Of a DNA stretch of 64,000 nt, positions 10,667 through 20,109 are shown piece after piece. The DNA lies in assembly GCA_033558025.1 (NCBI GenBank), contig JAUCEF010000001.1, positions 434,001 to 498,000 of the forward strand, in the 5' to 3' direction. The translations under genes and the position numbers were made by a program. Under the pieces are notes generated by a model. That model had not been told where the DNA came from. It did not search any database and worked only from the letters and a program-made list of their open reading frames with translations. The number at the start of each line of letters is the position of its first letter. The stretch's first letter is position 1. The DNA comes from Phytophthora sp. 'mugwort'. Its lineage: Eukaryota > Oomycota > Peronosporomycetes > Peronosporales > Peronosporaceae.

Positions 10667-12652
10667 TCAGTAGATGGCACGCAAAAGACGACTGCCATTA
10701 CAGATGGACGTGGCGGCAACAAAAAAGTTAAACTCACTCTGCTTCTGGTTCAAGAAGCGAAAGGCTGTGAGCTCTGCGACCGTGACTCCACCGACGTAGT
10801 ATACCAGCACATTGGCGGGTCTTCCGCCATTGTTACTGTCAACACTCGACGCAGTGTCGGCAGATACACTGTGGTGGCTGCTAGAGTTGCTTCCATTTCC
10901 GCTGCCCAGACTGAGCAACGATGACGTCGGATCCTTCGCGAGAGTCTTGTACTTCATACCGAGAGATTCTTGCAACAAACGAATACTCATTGGCGCGTAA
11001 CCTGTGTAGGGGAACATGAAGTGGATATCCGTGGGATGTCTCGTATCCTCATCGTCCAACGCACCACGCATAAGAAGGAGCTGCTTGCGCATTTTCGGAA
11101 AGTCAAAGCGATTCTCCACGGAAAGCAAATCCATTTTCTCCAGTTGCACAAGCAGTGGCAAGATTTGATGGCCATACGTATGGCAGAGCTGTTGGCGATA
11201 CCATGCCAACGTGTCTGGTTTAAGCCCACCACGAACGAGAGAGCAAAGACACAGCAACTTCACTACATCGTAGAGATTCAGAGGGGGTTCGCGCAAGATG
11301 GCTTCTTCCAAAAAATTGTCCACATCTTTAGCTGCAGCGGACGAGGCACTGGGCCCAGCACTCATGATGGTCATTTCCGTCTCCACACATCCACGCAGAG
11401 CAAGCTGCGTGCTCAACTGACGGATACGCTGTACAAGCTGCAAATGGTGTGCCAACGAACGTTTCTTCTTCACTAAATGAGGTGCCTTCGCCAACAGAGC
11501 CTTCACCTTCTGGAACGCAGCCTGACTGTCCTTCGGCAAGTCAGCAGTAGAGTTCGACGTGTTGCCACGCACTTCCATGGCCAAGTCCTTGGCGACGTCC
11601 ACCAGCTGATTCGACACCAAGTTGAAGTTCACATCGCGGATCTCGTCGAACAGCGCGTCGAGGTGGTTCAGCACCACTTTCTGGGTCGTCACCGGTGTCG
11701 ACACTGCTATCGAGTTACTGGTGCTACTTCGTCCTCTTTCACTCGCATCCTCCGTCTCTTCCTCTTCCTTCTCGTACGTGACGACACCGTGGTTGACCCC
11801 TACAAGGGCATCCAGCAGACCTTCATACGTCATGGGCGTCAGCAACATCGACAACGGGTCCTCCATCCTATCAATTACCACCAATTTATCCATGACCGTG
11901 GCCACATCGGCCTCCTCTTCGTGCACGCCGGCCGCTCGCCTCATTTTAATCTTCTGCTGCTGTCTGTGAGCCAACTCCAGCATCTTCTTGACTCTATGAG
12001 CGAAGAATCCGTGGCACGTCACGTCTACGATCCTACGTCCTGTATGCTTCTCTACGGCCAGCACACTTTTGACCACGTCTGTCAACGCCCTGCTGTCGCC
12101 CTTCACATAGAGCTCGCCGAAGACACTGTCGTGACACAGGGCCGTGACGCCGCGATCCACTGGGATGAGACCCAGGGCCAAGTTGGCCTGGCGGATGAAG
12201 CCTGCGACGCCCTGTCGTTCCATCTCTAAGGCCACGTCGGACGTAGCGGCGGGCAGCCACAGCACGGCGCAGCGGCGAGTAGCCACGAGCCCCAGCGGCC
12301 GTAGTGCGTCGGCCAAGCGCTTGGCCACCGTTGGCAGCGGCGGGGCCACTACGGCCACGTCTATCGTCTTCTTGCCCTGCTCCTGATTAGCCTGTGGGTC
12401 CTTGGATATGTCCAGTTGATGCTGCAGTTGGGCCACATCACCCGTCTGAAGCTGTACGCTCAGAAGCCGGGAGATCCCGAGTTTGTCGTAGAACTCGCTG
12501 CCGCCCGAGCCGTAGGCGAGCAGCTCGAATATGGCCAGCTGTGACGCGTCCACCGCGAGGATCACCTTGCCGCGAGACGAGCCCAGCGCCTCCTCGATCG
12601 ACTCGGTGAAGGCGGCCAGCGCATCCGCCTTGAGTGCTCCTTCGAGCTCCAT
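10667..12652 (-). CDS. VPS33: VPS33, Sec1/Munc18-family tethering subunit of HOPS/CORVET
   Basis: This 661-residue protein matches the Sec1/Munc18 family and VPS33 in particular. The key segment near residues 255-290 reads VVIDRMEDPLSMLLTPMTYEGLLDAL, corresponding to the 'VVIDRxxDxxTPLLTQLTYEGLLDE' block of VPS33. The C-terminus (VLVYYVGGVTVAELTAFRFL, then FFVAATSICNGSRLL) matches the family's final beta-strand and helix. In eukaryotes VPS33 clasps SNAREs and is the SM subunit of HOPS and CORVET, which drive endosome-vacuole fusion. A serine-rich insert (residues about 600-625) looks lineage-specific. The length fits the family (600-690). The start at 12652 is taken because it is the first Met and directly precedes a plausible N-terminal domain. 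Confidence 0.9.
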   Translation of the reverse strand: MELEGALKADALAAFTESIEEALGSSRGKVILAVDASQLAIFELLAYGSGGSEFYDKLGISRLLSVQLQTGDVAQLQHQLDISKDPQANQEQGKKTIDVAVVAPPLPTVAKRLADALRPLGLVATRRCAVLWLPAATSDVALEMERQGVAGFIRQANLALGLIPVDRGVTALCHDSVFGELYVKGDSRALTDVVKSVLAVEKHTGRRIVDVTCHGFFAHRVKKMLELAHRQQQKIKMRRAAGVHEEEADVATVMDKLVVIDRMEDPLSMLLTPMTYEGLLDALVGVNHGVVTYEKEEEETEDASERGRSSTSNSIAVSTPVTTQKVVLNHLDALFDEIRDVNFNLVSNQLVDVAKDLAMEVRGNTSNSTADLPKDSQAAFQKVKALLAKAPHLVKKKRSLAHHLQLVQRIRQLSTQLALRGCVETEMTIMSAGPSASSAAAKDVDNFLEEAILREPPLNLYDVVKLLCLCSLVRGGLKPDTLAWYRQQLCHTYGHQILPLLVQLEKMDLLSVENRFDFPKMRKQLLLMRGALDDEDTRHPTDIHFMFPYTGYAPMSIRLLQESLGMKYKTLAKDPTSSLLSLGSGNGSNSSSHHSVSADTASSVDSNNGGRPANVLVYYVGGVTVAELTAFRFLNQKQSEFNFFVAATSICNGSRLLRAIY

Positions 12653-12837
12653 AGCGATTTTTGCGGTTTTGCAGTGGACTATAACTCGGTGCTCGTCAAC
12701 AACCCATTAAGTGACCAAAGGTGTATGCTTAAGCTAATTATGCAGTGTACAGTATATTGCAGCAAAACTACAACTGCACATGTACTACGATCGAAGTGCC
12801 CGACCAAAATTGTATCCACACCCACACTTATACTCAC

Positions 12838-14331
12838 CTATGCCAGCGATTGCTGCGGTGACTTGACCTCTACGTAGGTTGGTGTCTTGGACTGTCCGTT
12901 GTGGAACAGTGCCTCGATGTCCTCGAGCATCATACCCTTGGTCTCCGGGCAGAAGAAGTACACGAACACGCCGCAGATGCAGCACAGGCCTGCAAACAGG
13001 AAGAACACACCGTTGATGTTCAGATGCGGGAAGAGTTTGACCACCTCCGTCATAAGAGCACCCATCGCCCAGTTGGCAGCCGTAGACAGCGACACGGCTG
13101 AAGCGCGTACGCTGAGCGGAAAGATCTCAGCCGGGTAGATCCAGCATACGGGACCCCACGAGATGGCGAAGTTGAAGACGAAGAAGGCTGAGCCGACGCA
13201 GATGAACCAGCCGCCCACGCTAGGACAACCGGCACTGTCAATATTGCCGTCGCAGATGGCGGTGAACAAAATGGCAGCGAACAGGTGACCAACCACCATG
13301 CCCACCGCGCCGATGAGCAGTAGCTGGCGACGACCGAACGTGTCCACCCAGCGCATGGCCGGAATGGTGCTGAGGAAGTTGACACCCGAAAGGAAGAAGG
13401 CCGAGTAGATACCAGCGTTGGTGATGTCTTTGAAAAACAGGGCGCCATAACTGAAGATGGGGTTGATACCCGTTGCCTGCTGCAGCACCTGGAGGGACAT
13501 TGCAATAGCCACACGCTTGAAGATGGCCGGCTCAAGCAGCTCGGCGAGCCCCTTCTTAGCAGCGAGCTCCTCCGTGACCTGGTCACCGATCACTTCCAGT
13601 TCGTGACCGACATTGTCGGTCTGGCGGAGACGCTTGAGCACGAGCTCAGCCTCCTCCTTGCCCTTGTGCAAGTATGTCCAACGAGGGCTCTCCGGCACGA
13701 AGAAGATGCCGAGCATGACGACGATCGGGGCCGCCATGGCCACCCCGTTCGTCGTGCGCCAACCGCGCTCACGGTGCTCCACAATGATGTTGACGACATT
13801 GGCCAAGAAGAGGCCCGTCACGACCGTCATCTGCATGAAACCGGAGAGCAGGCCACGCAGTTCCTTGGGGGCCATCTCGGCACCGAAGAGCGGCAGTGAA
13901 AACGATGAGTTGCCCACGCCGAAGCTTTGAATCACACGAGCGATGTACATGAGGTTGTGCTCCTGTGCCTTGTTGAAGCACACCCATGACGTGCCGATGC
14001 AGCAGAGCAACCCAGCAGTGAAGATAGTCCTGCGACGGCCCAGTTTGTCGGCCACGCTGCCGCCCACGAAGGCACCACCGAGGCAGCCAAGGTTGTACGC
14101 CATGTTGTACCACACCGTGAAGTCGGTCCACTCAGCCGGCAGGTCGGACGAAGAAACCGTGCACTGGTCGTAGGTGAAGTTGTGCCAGCTGACGCAGTAG
14201 TCGTTGATGAAGGAGTCCATGATGAGCACGCCCGAGGTCACACCCTGGTCATAGCCGAAGAAGGCCGCCCAGTGCGGCGAAGACGCACACGATGATGGCA
14301 TAGGTGCGTGAGCCCTCGGTTGGTACGTCAT
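12838..14331 (-). CDS. MFS sugar transporter copy 1, altered N-terminus (possible pseudogene)
   Basis: This is a 497-codon frame of the Sugar_tr (PF00083) major facilitator family. It retains DKLGRRRTIFTAG, PESPRWTYLHKGK, QQATGINPIFSYGA, DTFGRRQLLLIG, PAEIFPLSVRA and PETKG, the normal set for hexose transporters with 12 membrane spans. Compared with the intact copies at 31.7 and 35.2 kb, it has a 2-bp insertion just after the ancestral ATG (14373) and a 2-bp deletion about 90 bases later. From that ATG translation stops after seven codons. The open frame used here begins at an internal ATG and replaces about 20 residues, including the first half of helix 1, with unrelated sequence. It may be a recent pseudogene or make a protein with a novel N-terminus. 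It forms an inverted pair with copy 2. Confidence 0.7.
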   Translation of the reverse strand: MTYQPRAHAPMPSSCASSPHWAAFFGYDQGVTSGVLIMDSFINDYCVSWHNFTYDQCTVSSSDLPAEWTDFTVWYNMAYNLGCLGGAFVGGSVADKLGRRRTIFTAGLLCCIGTSWVCFNKAQEHNLMYIARVIQSFGVGNSSFSLPLFGAEMAPKELRGLLSGFMQMTVVTGLFLANVVNIIVEHRERGWRTTNGVAMAAPIVVMLGIFFVPESPRWTYLHKGKEEAELVLKRLRQTDNVGHELEVIGDQVTEELAAKKGLAELLEPAIFKRVAIAMSLQVLQQATGINPIFSYGALFFKDITNAGIYSAFFLSGVNFLSTIPAMRWVDTFGRRQLLLIGAVGMVVGHLFAAILFTAICDGNIDSAGCPSVGGWFICVGSAFFVFNFAISWGPVCWIYPAEIFPLSVRASAVSLSTAANWAMGALMTEVVKLFPHLNINGVFFLFAGLCCICGVFVYFFCPETKGMMLEDIEALFHNGQSKTPTYVEVKSPQQSLA

Positions 14332-14625
14332 CGTCGTTGTTGTGGACGTTCACCACACGACACCAGCAGCCATCTTAGAGAGAAGCCGAAACGGGGAAGT
14401 CCTAGTGCAGTGGGCTTGTGAGGTAGGCAATGAATTGCGGAGTTAGCGGATGTTCCAGTGCAGATGCCCAAGGTTATTAGGGTGGTAACAAACAGAATAC
14501 ATTTACGTGGGAGGCATGAATAAAAGACAAGAGACGGGTTTTCCTGCCACTTGCTAGATTTCTGTAGGCTCCTAACCATGCAGGTGGTTGTCTGGTTTTC
14601 GATGGCCGCGCGAAAGTCTGGGCCA
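12838..14625 (-). repeat. left arm of inverted duplication, pair 1
   Basis: The transporter copy 1 gene plus about 290 bases upstream is repeated in inverted orientation from about 16077 rightward (copy 2). Identity is very high across the coding region and the upstream block, including the shared 2-bp insertion and 2-bp deletion near the start codon. Similarity fades at about 14625 and 16077. Confidence 0.8.
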
Positions 14626-16076
14626 GCCAATAACTGCGGCTGCATTGCAGTTCACGCTGAGGTGGGCGGGCAAATGCCAACCGACCCACATAAAACGTCT
14701 TCAGTCTGAACTCTCGTGACAGGTTGAAACTGAGGAATCGCCGGAATGTTGTGGGTACCAGTGATCGCACTGTGTCAGAAATGCAATTTCCTGCCTCATG
14801 ACTTGCTTGCCACGACACGAATCTCCAGTTCTGAGTTTAATGGTGAGACTCTAGAGGATAGTTCATCAGTTAACGTTACTTGTACTGTGCTAGATTGTAC
14901 ATGTTCTGTTTTGTTTGTTTTTCTTCAAATCAAAACAGACCAATTTTGTGTAAATATCAAAAAATGTTTTGTTGAGCCTATTCGTAAGTGAGAAAAAGCT
15001 CATTTCTGGAAAGGGCTTAGCAATCCGCACACGCACTTTTCAGAATACAAGACTTTTTATATTCGCGGCCGTACACAATCAGCATTAATCAAAGTCGAGT
15101 GGATGCACAAGTCTTGCCCGTATGCTGGTGAGGACTGCTTCAGTTAAGCAAATCACCTCCATAAACATAACGTCAAAACTACAGTAAATGAGAGGGGCCT
15201 CTGGTTCGGACCGGCGACCGCCGTCTCATCTCATCAATACAATAAATCAAGTCGCACTGCGGCATGGTTGAACATTGCGCCGATCTCTGCACGGTTACGG
15301 TTTGCAGTGCAGTCGCGTCGGTTTAACATCCTGGCGCTTCGATATTGCACTGTTCGTTCGACCTCCCAGCTCATTTGTCCCGGCTTCGATGCTCAAGGTG
15401 CATAGAGCTTCATCGTTGCGTGTGTTGAAGCAACAGAGACGTCTGGGAGCAAATAAATCAAGCGGCATGCCGCATGATGCTCCTGCTCAGAACCACTTCA
15501 CAGCTGGGATACACTGAACCTCGTCGGCGTGGGGATGCTTTCACTACACTGTGGTTTGCTTGGAATGGCCACGTAAAGCCACAACGTGCGTGAACGAGGA
15601 AGGTTGAACTAACGTTCCAGATGCGTTACTACTGTACCGTAAATTCCAGTATCATATCACCATGCACAATGTCCCGACGATCCAACTTCAACATGTCACG
15701 CTGCTGCAATGCAGCCTGCATCGAGTGAACTGAACAACGTGTCACGCTGCTGCATCGAGTGAACTGAACTAAAGACAAACATGTTTATGCTGGTCCGTTA
15801 GTCGGCTGGCCGCCATGCCCCAGTGTACTTAGCGCAACTTGGTTGAATGCGAATACCAGGTCGGGGCGAGATGCCCCCATGGTTGAATGCGAATGACAGG
15901 ACCGGGCGAGATACCCCATAACAGGGCACCCACAGCGGCACGGTACGTCTAAGCAAGTTGCGCGGCGCGGTAAATTCGCTGGCTTGCATTCTGCGTTTCG
16001 AATCGGCGAGGACCTTCGTGGCAAACTGGTATCGGTACAGACAATGCAACGTAGGAGCAAACTGGCAAGTTCGTCT
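14626..16076. other. spacer between inverted MFS copies 1 and 2
   Basis: This is the non-palindromic centre between the two inverted transporter copies. No gene is supported. It contains a stretch at 15605-15790 that recurs in diverged form at 31180-31315, so at least part of it is a dispersed repeat. Upstream regulatory sequence for both transporters would have to lie at its two ends. Confidence 0.5.
15605..15790 (+). repeat. dispersed repeat, copy a
   Basis: The sequence beginning GTTCCAGATGCGTTACTACT and running through a block with ATGTCCCGACGATC and GAGTGAACTGAA is similar in order and spacing to 31180-31315. This copy has an extra duplicated segment: CGTGTCACGCTGCTGCATCGAGTGAACTG appears twice in slightly different form. 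It codes for nothing recognisable and its origin is unknown. Confidence 0.6.
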
Positions 16077-17124
16077 CGCCCAAACTTTCGCGCGGCCATC
16101 GAAAACCAGACAACCACCTGCATGGTTAGGAGCCTACAGAAATCTAGCAAGTGGCAGGAAAACCCGTCTCTTGTCTTTTATTCATGCCTCCCACGTAAAT
16201 GTATTCTGTTTGTTACCACCCTAATAACCTTGGGCATCTGCACTGGAACATCCGCTAACTCCGCAATTCATTGCCTACCTCACAAGCCCACTGCACTAGG
16301 ACTTCCCCGTTTCGGCTTCTCTCTAAGATGGCTGCTGGTGTCGTGTGGTGAACGTCCACAACAACGACGATGACGTACCAACCGAGGGCTCACGCACCTA
16401 TGCCATCATCGTGTGCGTCTTCGCCGCACTGGGCGGCCTTCTTCGGCTACGACCAGGGTGTGACCTCGGGCGTGCTCATCATGGACTCCTTCATCAACGA
16501 CTACTGCGTCAGCTGGCACAACTTCACCTACGACCAGTGCACGGTTTCTTCGTCCGACCTGCCGGCTGAGTGGACCGACTTCACGGTGTGGTACAACATG
16601 GCGTACAACCTTGGCTGCCTCGGTGGTGCCTTCGTGGGCGGCAGCGTGGCCGACAAACTGGGCCGTCGCAGGACTATCTTCACTGCTGGGTTGCTCTGCT
16701 GCATCGGCACGTCATGGGTGTGCTTCAACAAGGCACAGGAGCACAACCTCATGTACATCGCTCGTGTGATTCAAAGCTTCGGCGTGGGCAACTCATCGTT
16801 TTCACTGCCGCTCTTCGGTGCCGAGATGGCCCCCAAGGAACTGCGTGGCCTGCTCTCCGGTTTCATGCAGATGACGGTCGTGACGGGCCTCTTCTTGGCC
16901 AATGTCGTCAACATCATTGTGGAGCACCGTGAGCGCGGTTGGCGCACGACGAACGGGGTGGCCATGGCGGCCCCGATCGTCGTCATGCTCGGCATCTTCT
17001 TCGTGCCGGAGAGCCCTCGTTGGACATACTTGCACAAGGGCAAGGAGGAGGCTGAGCTCGTGCTCAAGCGTCTCCGCCAGACCGACAATGTCGGTCACGA
17101 ACTGGAAGTGATCGGTGACCAGGT

Positions 17125-17132
17125 CGCGGAGG
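17125..17132. repeat. hAT target-site duplication, left
   Basis: The eight bases CGCGGAGG directly precede the element's terminal CAGCG. The intact transporter copies read CACGGAGG at this point, immediately followed by AGCTCGC. Confidence 0.85.
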
Positions 17133-19282
17133 CAGCGATCGGACAATTCACTATAAGAATTGATTGGGAGGCTCGTCAAAGCAATAATAATAAGGGCAAT
17201 ACCCGATGTCGCAATAATAATGATTCAGTAATATCCGTAATAATATCCCGTTGTACCGTTATGTAATTTTTAAATATTATAGTGACTGCGGTGGGTATCG
17301 ATGCGTGTCCCAAGTAAAACACTTATACAAATCACGCTTTTGAGATTAGTAAGAGATTATACCTCCGACACGGGTTAGCTACACCGCGTGTTTGGGTCCA
17401 TGATGGATCGTAGGCGTTGTACGTGGGAAGAGGGCGTGCTAAGGGATGAATCATGACTGTGAAGGAGAGGGTCAGTCTTTTATTAACTAGATGAATCACG
17501 TGTTTTACCATTCGGTTTCTAGCTACATGTTAATTGTGCTCTAGTTGTGGTGCTCGGCGACCTCACTCTCACAGTTAGCAAGCGAGCTGTAGCTCCAGAG
17601 AGTACGATTGGCACGAAGTAACACAATCATCTCGAAATGAGCCGGAAGAAGACGACCGCACTGTGACGTCATCACCAGCTTGCACTGGGAGAAAAGTCGC
17701 TCAACCTTGTTGCTGGTCGGGGGAATTAAACGCAGAGTGTCCTGGTACGTAACCGTAGTGACCATGCACGGACGCTTCGCTTGGCGGAGAGCGACAGCAG
17801 CAAAGTTCTCCTTGGCGCGCTTCGTCATTGCTGGCTGTACCGCTGGTAGCCCGAACTGACTAATTGCCCGCTCGTCGGCGGCTGAGAGACGCTGATCACG
17901 AAGGAGCTTGACAATCGCTTTTTTAAACTCTGGTGAGTGGACGATGCGTGCCTCCGACTTCAAGTACGCCGCCGTCGACGGATACTTGGCCATCACGGCG
18001 TCGGAGAGTACGCGCACATCCGCCAACGAGCATTGCTCGCTCTGCAGCTGGACGCATACGCTATCGAGTTCTTTTAACTGGCTGGTGAGCTGAACAATTT
18101 TCCGATGGGTTCTTGGGCGAGGAACCGGATCCTCTACACTGGAGACCATCTTTGCAGCATCCCAGATCTTAAGGTATCGAGCGAGCATCTTGTATGTAGA
18201 CGACCAGTGTGTGAGATTTGCCTTCTTCGTGTTTAGCTCGGTATGATTCAGAAGCTGGGCGTGGTTGTTGGGCGTGCGACGCTGAACGCAGAGAGCTTGG
18301 ACCTCGTCCACGATGTCCTTATGTTCGGCGATGAAGCATGCCATGGCGAGGTTACAGCGATGGCTCGCACATCCGACAAGGGGCACCGACAGACGAGTCG
18401 CAACCGCTTGGTTCGTGACGCAGTTGTCGCCCATATACTGGGTTATGTCAAGTCGCTTGTGGTAGACCCCGAGCACATTCTAGATCATCTCGATATGAGC
18501 GTCTGCGGTCTGGCCGTCCTCGGCTGGCGAGATTGCCAACAGTGGCTGCTAACGTCTTTCATTCTTGGCATACACTGCGTAGGTCACCACAAAGTGCATC
18601 GGTCCGCACATCCATCCGTCGAACATGAGCCCGAAGCAGTCCCCCATGCGACTAGAAAGCTTGGTGCCGACGTTTCTTGACACATGGGTGGTGTAGCGCA
18701 GCAGGGTCTTCGATGAGATCGGTTGGAGCCACGACATCGATTGGGTAAGTGGGTCGTTGACCTCAGCAAGAGTGTGATTGCGCATGGCAACCCACTCCAT
18801 CCACTTGTAGATCTCCATCGTCTTCTCGTCGACGAAGCCGTGTTGCGCTAGCGTGCCGGAGAGTGGGTGCTGACTAGCAGCGAAGATCTTAGCATGGTCC
18901 GGGTGCTTGGCGACGAGATGGCTCATTAGGTTCGAATAACCTGAGCGTCTGGTCTGCTTGCGCGTGATGTCGCAGCTCTTGCACTGAAGACGCCGTCGCC
19001 GCAGGCAGCGAAGAAAAAGTTGCAGAGAGCCTTGGAGGACATGGTGGCTGGTCGGTTAAAAGTTCGAGAATGATATAAAGGACCTCAAGTATCGGGGCTG
19101 CTTGAGGTTTGGGGCCACCGAGAACCAACCAATGTTGGCTCCCCTGAAACAATGTTGGAGATAATTACTATTATACTGGTCCAATTAGATATTTTACGGA
19201 TCGGGAGATTTCTCAATGATAAGTTATTCCGTCAATACAATGCAGAATATATTGTATTTTGATTATTTTTTTCCGACCGCTG
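17133..19282 (-). mobile_element. hAT-family DNA transposon, complete but inactive
   Basis: The element is 2,150 bp long. It starts CAGCGATCGGACAA and ends TTTTCCGACCGCTG, giving imperfect terminal inverted repeats of about 14 bp with the CAG start typical of hAT. It is flanked by 8-bp duplications (CGCGGAGG and CGCGGAAG) that derive from the transporter sequence CACGGAGG. It carries one transposase reading frame on the minus strand, which is interrupted by stops. The single mismatch between the duplications and the internal stops indicate an old insertion. Confidence 0.9.
17541..19060 (-). pseudogene. hAT transposase with BED zinc finger, broken by stops
   Basis: In one continuous minus-strand frame the N-terminus shows a BED-type zinc finger (QCKSCDITRK, then HLVAKHPDH at about 18990-18900). 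It is followed by the transposase body: SRMGDCFGLMFDGW and GDNCVTNQAVATRL near the catalytic core, VGCASHRCNLAM, and at the C-terminus the hAT dimerisation block with VERLFSQCKLV near 17700. Two in-frame stops, near 18549 and 18479, separate the pieces 18926-18549 and 18476-17541, which otherwise share the same frame. The protein would have bound the element ends and catalysed cut-and-paste transposition. As it stands it is inactive. Confidence 0.8.
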
Positions 19283-19290
19283 CGCGGAAG
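19283..19290. repeat. hAT target-site duplication, right
   Basis: CGCGGAAG follows the element's terminal CCGCTG and continues into AGCTCGC, exactly where the transporter reading resumes. It differs from the left duplication at one base. Confidence 0.85.
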
Positions 19291-20109
19291 AGCTCGCTGC
19301 TAAGAAGGGGCTCGCCGAGCTGCTTGAGCCGGCCATCTTCAAGCGTGTGGCTATTGCAATGTCCCTCCAGGTGCTGCAGCAGGCAACAGGTATCAACCCC
19401 ATCTTCAGTTATGGCGCCCTGATTTTCAAAGACATCACCAACGCTGGTATCTACTCGGCCTTCTTCCTTTCGGGTGTCAACTTCCTCAGCACCATTCCGG
19501 CCATGCGCTGGGTGGACACGTTCGGTCGTCGCCAGCTGCTGCTCATCGGCGCGGTGGGCATGGTGGTTGGTCAATCACCTGTTCGCTGCCATTTTGTTCA
19601 CCGCCATCTGCGACGGCAATGTTGACAGTGCCGGTTGTCCTAGTGTGGGCGGCTGGTTCATCTGCGTCGGCTCAGCCTTCTTCGTCTTCAACTTCGCCAT
19701 CTCGTGGGGTTCCGTATGCTGGATCTACCCGGCTGAGATCTTTCCGCTCAGCGTACGCGCTTCAGCCGTGTCGCTGTCTACGGCTGCCAACTGGGCGATG
19801 GGTGCTCTCATGACGGAGGTGGTCAAACCCTTCCCGCATCTGAACATCAACGGTGTGTTCTTCCTGTTTGCAGGCCTGTGCTGCATCTGCGGCGTGTTCG
19901 TGTACTTCTTCTGCCCGGAGGCCAAGGGCATCATGCTCGAGGACATCGAGGCGCTGTTCTACAGCGGACAGCCCAAGTCCCCTGCTTTCGCGGAGCTCCA
20001 GTCGCCGCAGTCTCTGGCTTAAGATGCCATTTAAGTATTGAAGTCGATTTGAGGAGACACCTTGGAAATTCATATGTTGTTTTTCAAGATGTTGGGGTAT
20101 AGGGATATT

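Larger units (their letters stand above)
16077..20022 (+). pseudogene. MFS sugar transporter copy 2, split by a hAT insertion
   Basis: This is an inverted copy of the transporter at 12.8-14.3 kb. The 5' part (frame from 16370, ancestral ATG at 16328) carries the same +2 and -2 frameshifts as copy 1. At codon GDQV the frame is broken by a 2,150-bp hAT element (17133-19282). Coding resumes at about 19283 with EELAAKKGLAELLEPAIF-type sequence and runs to the stop at 20022. A further small insertion of about 4 bp near 19573 (GGTCAATCACCTG versus GGTCACCTG) breaks the frame again. The gene is certainly inactive. The 3' flank after the stop resembles that of copy 3 (31.7 kb), not copy 1. Confidence 0.88.

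Noticed and set aside
11477..12229. 250-codon plus-strand frame
   Set aside because: Antisense shadow of VPS33, His/Arg/Leu-rich composition and no domain.
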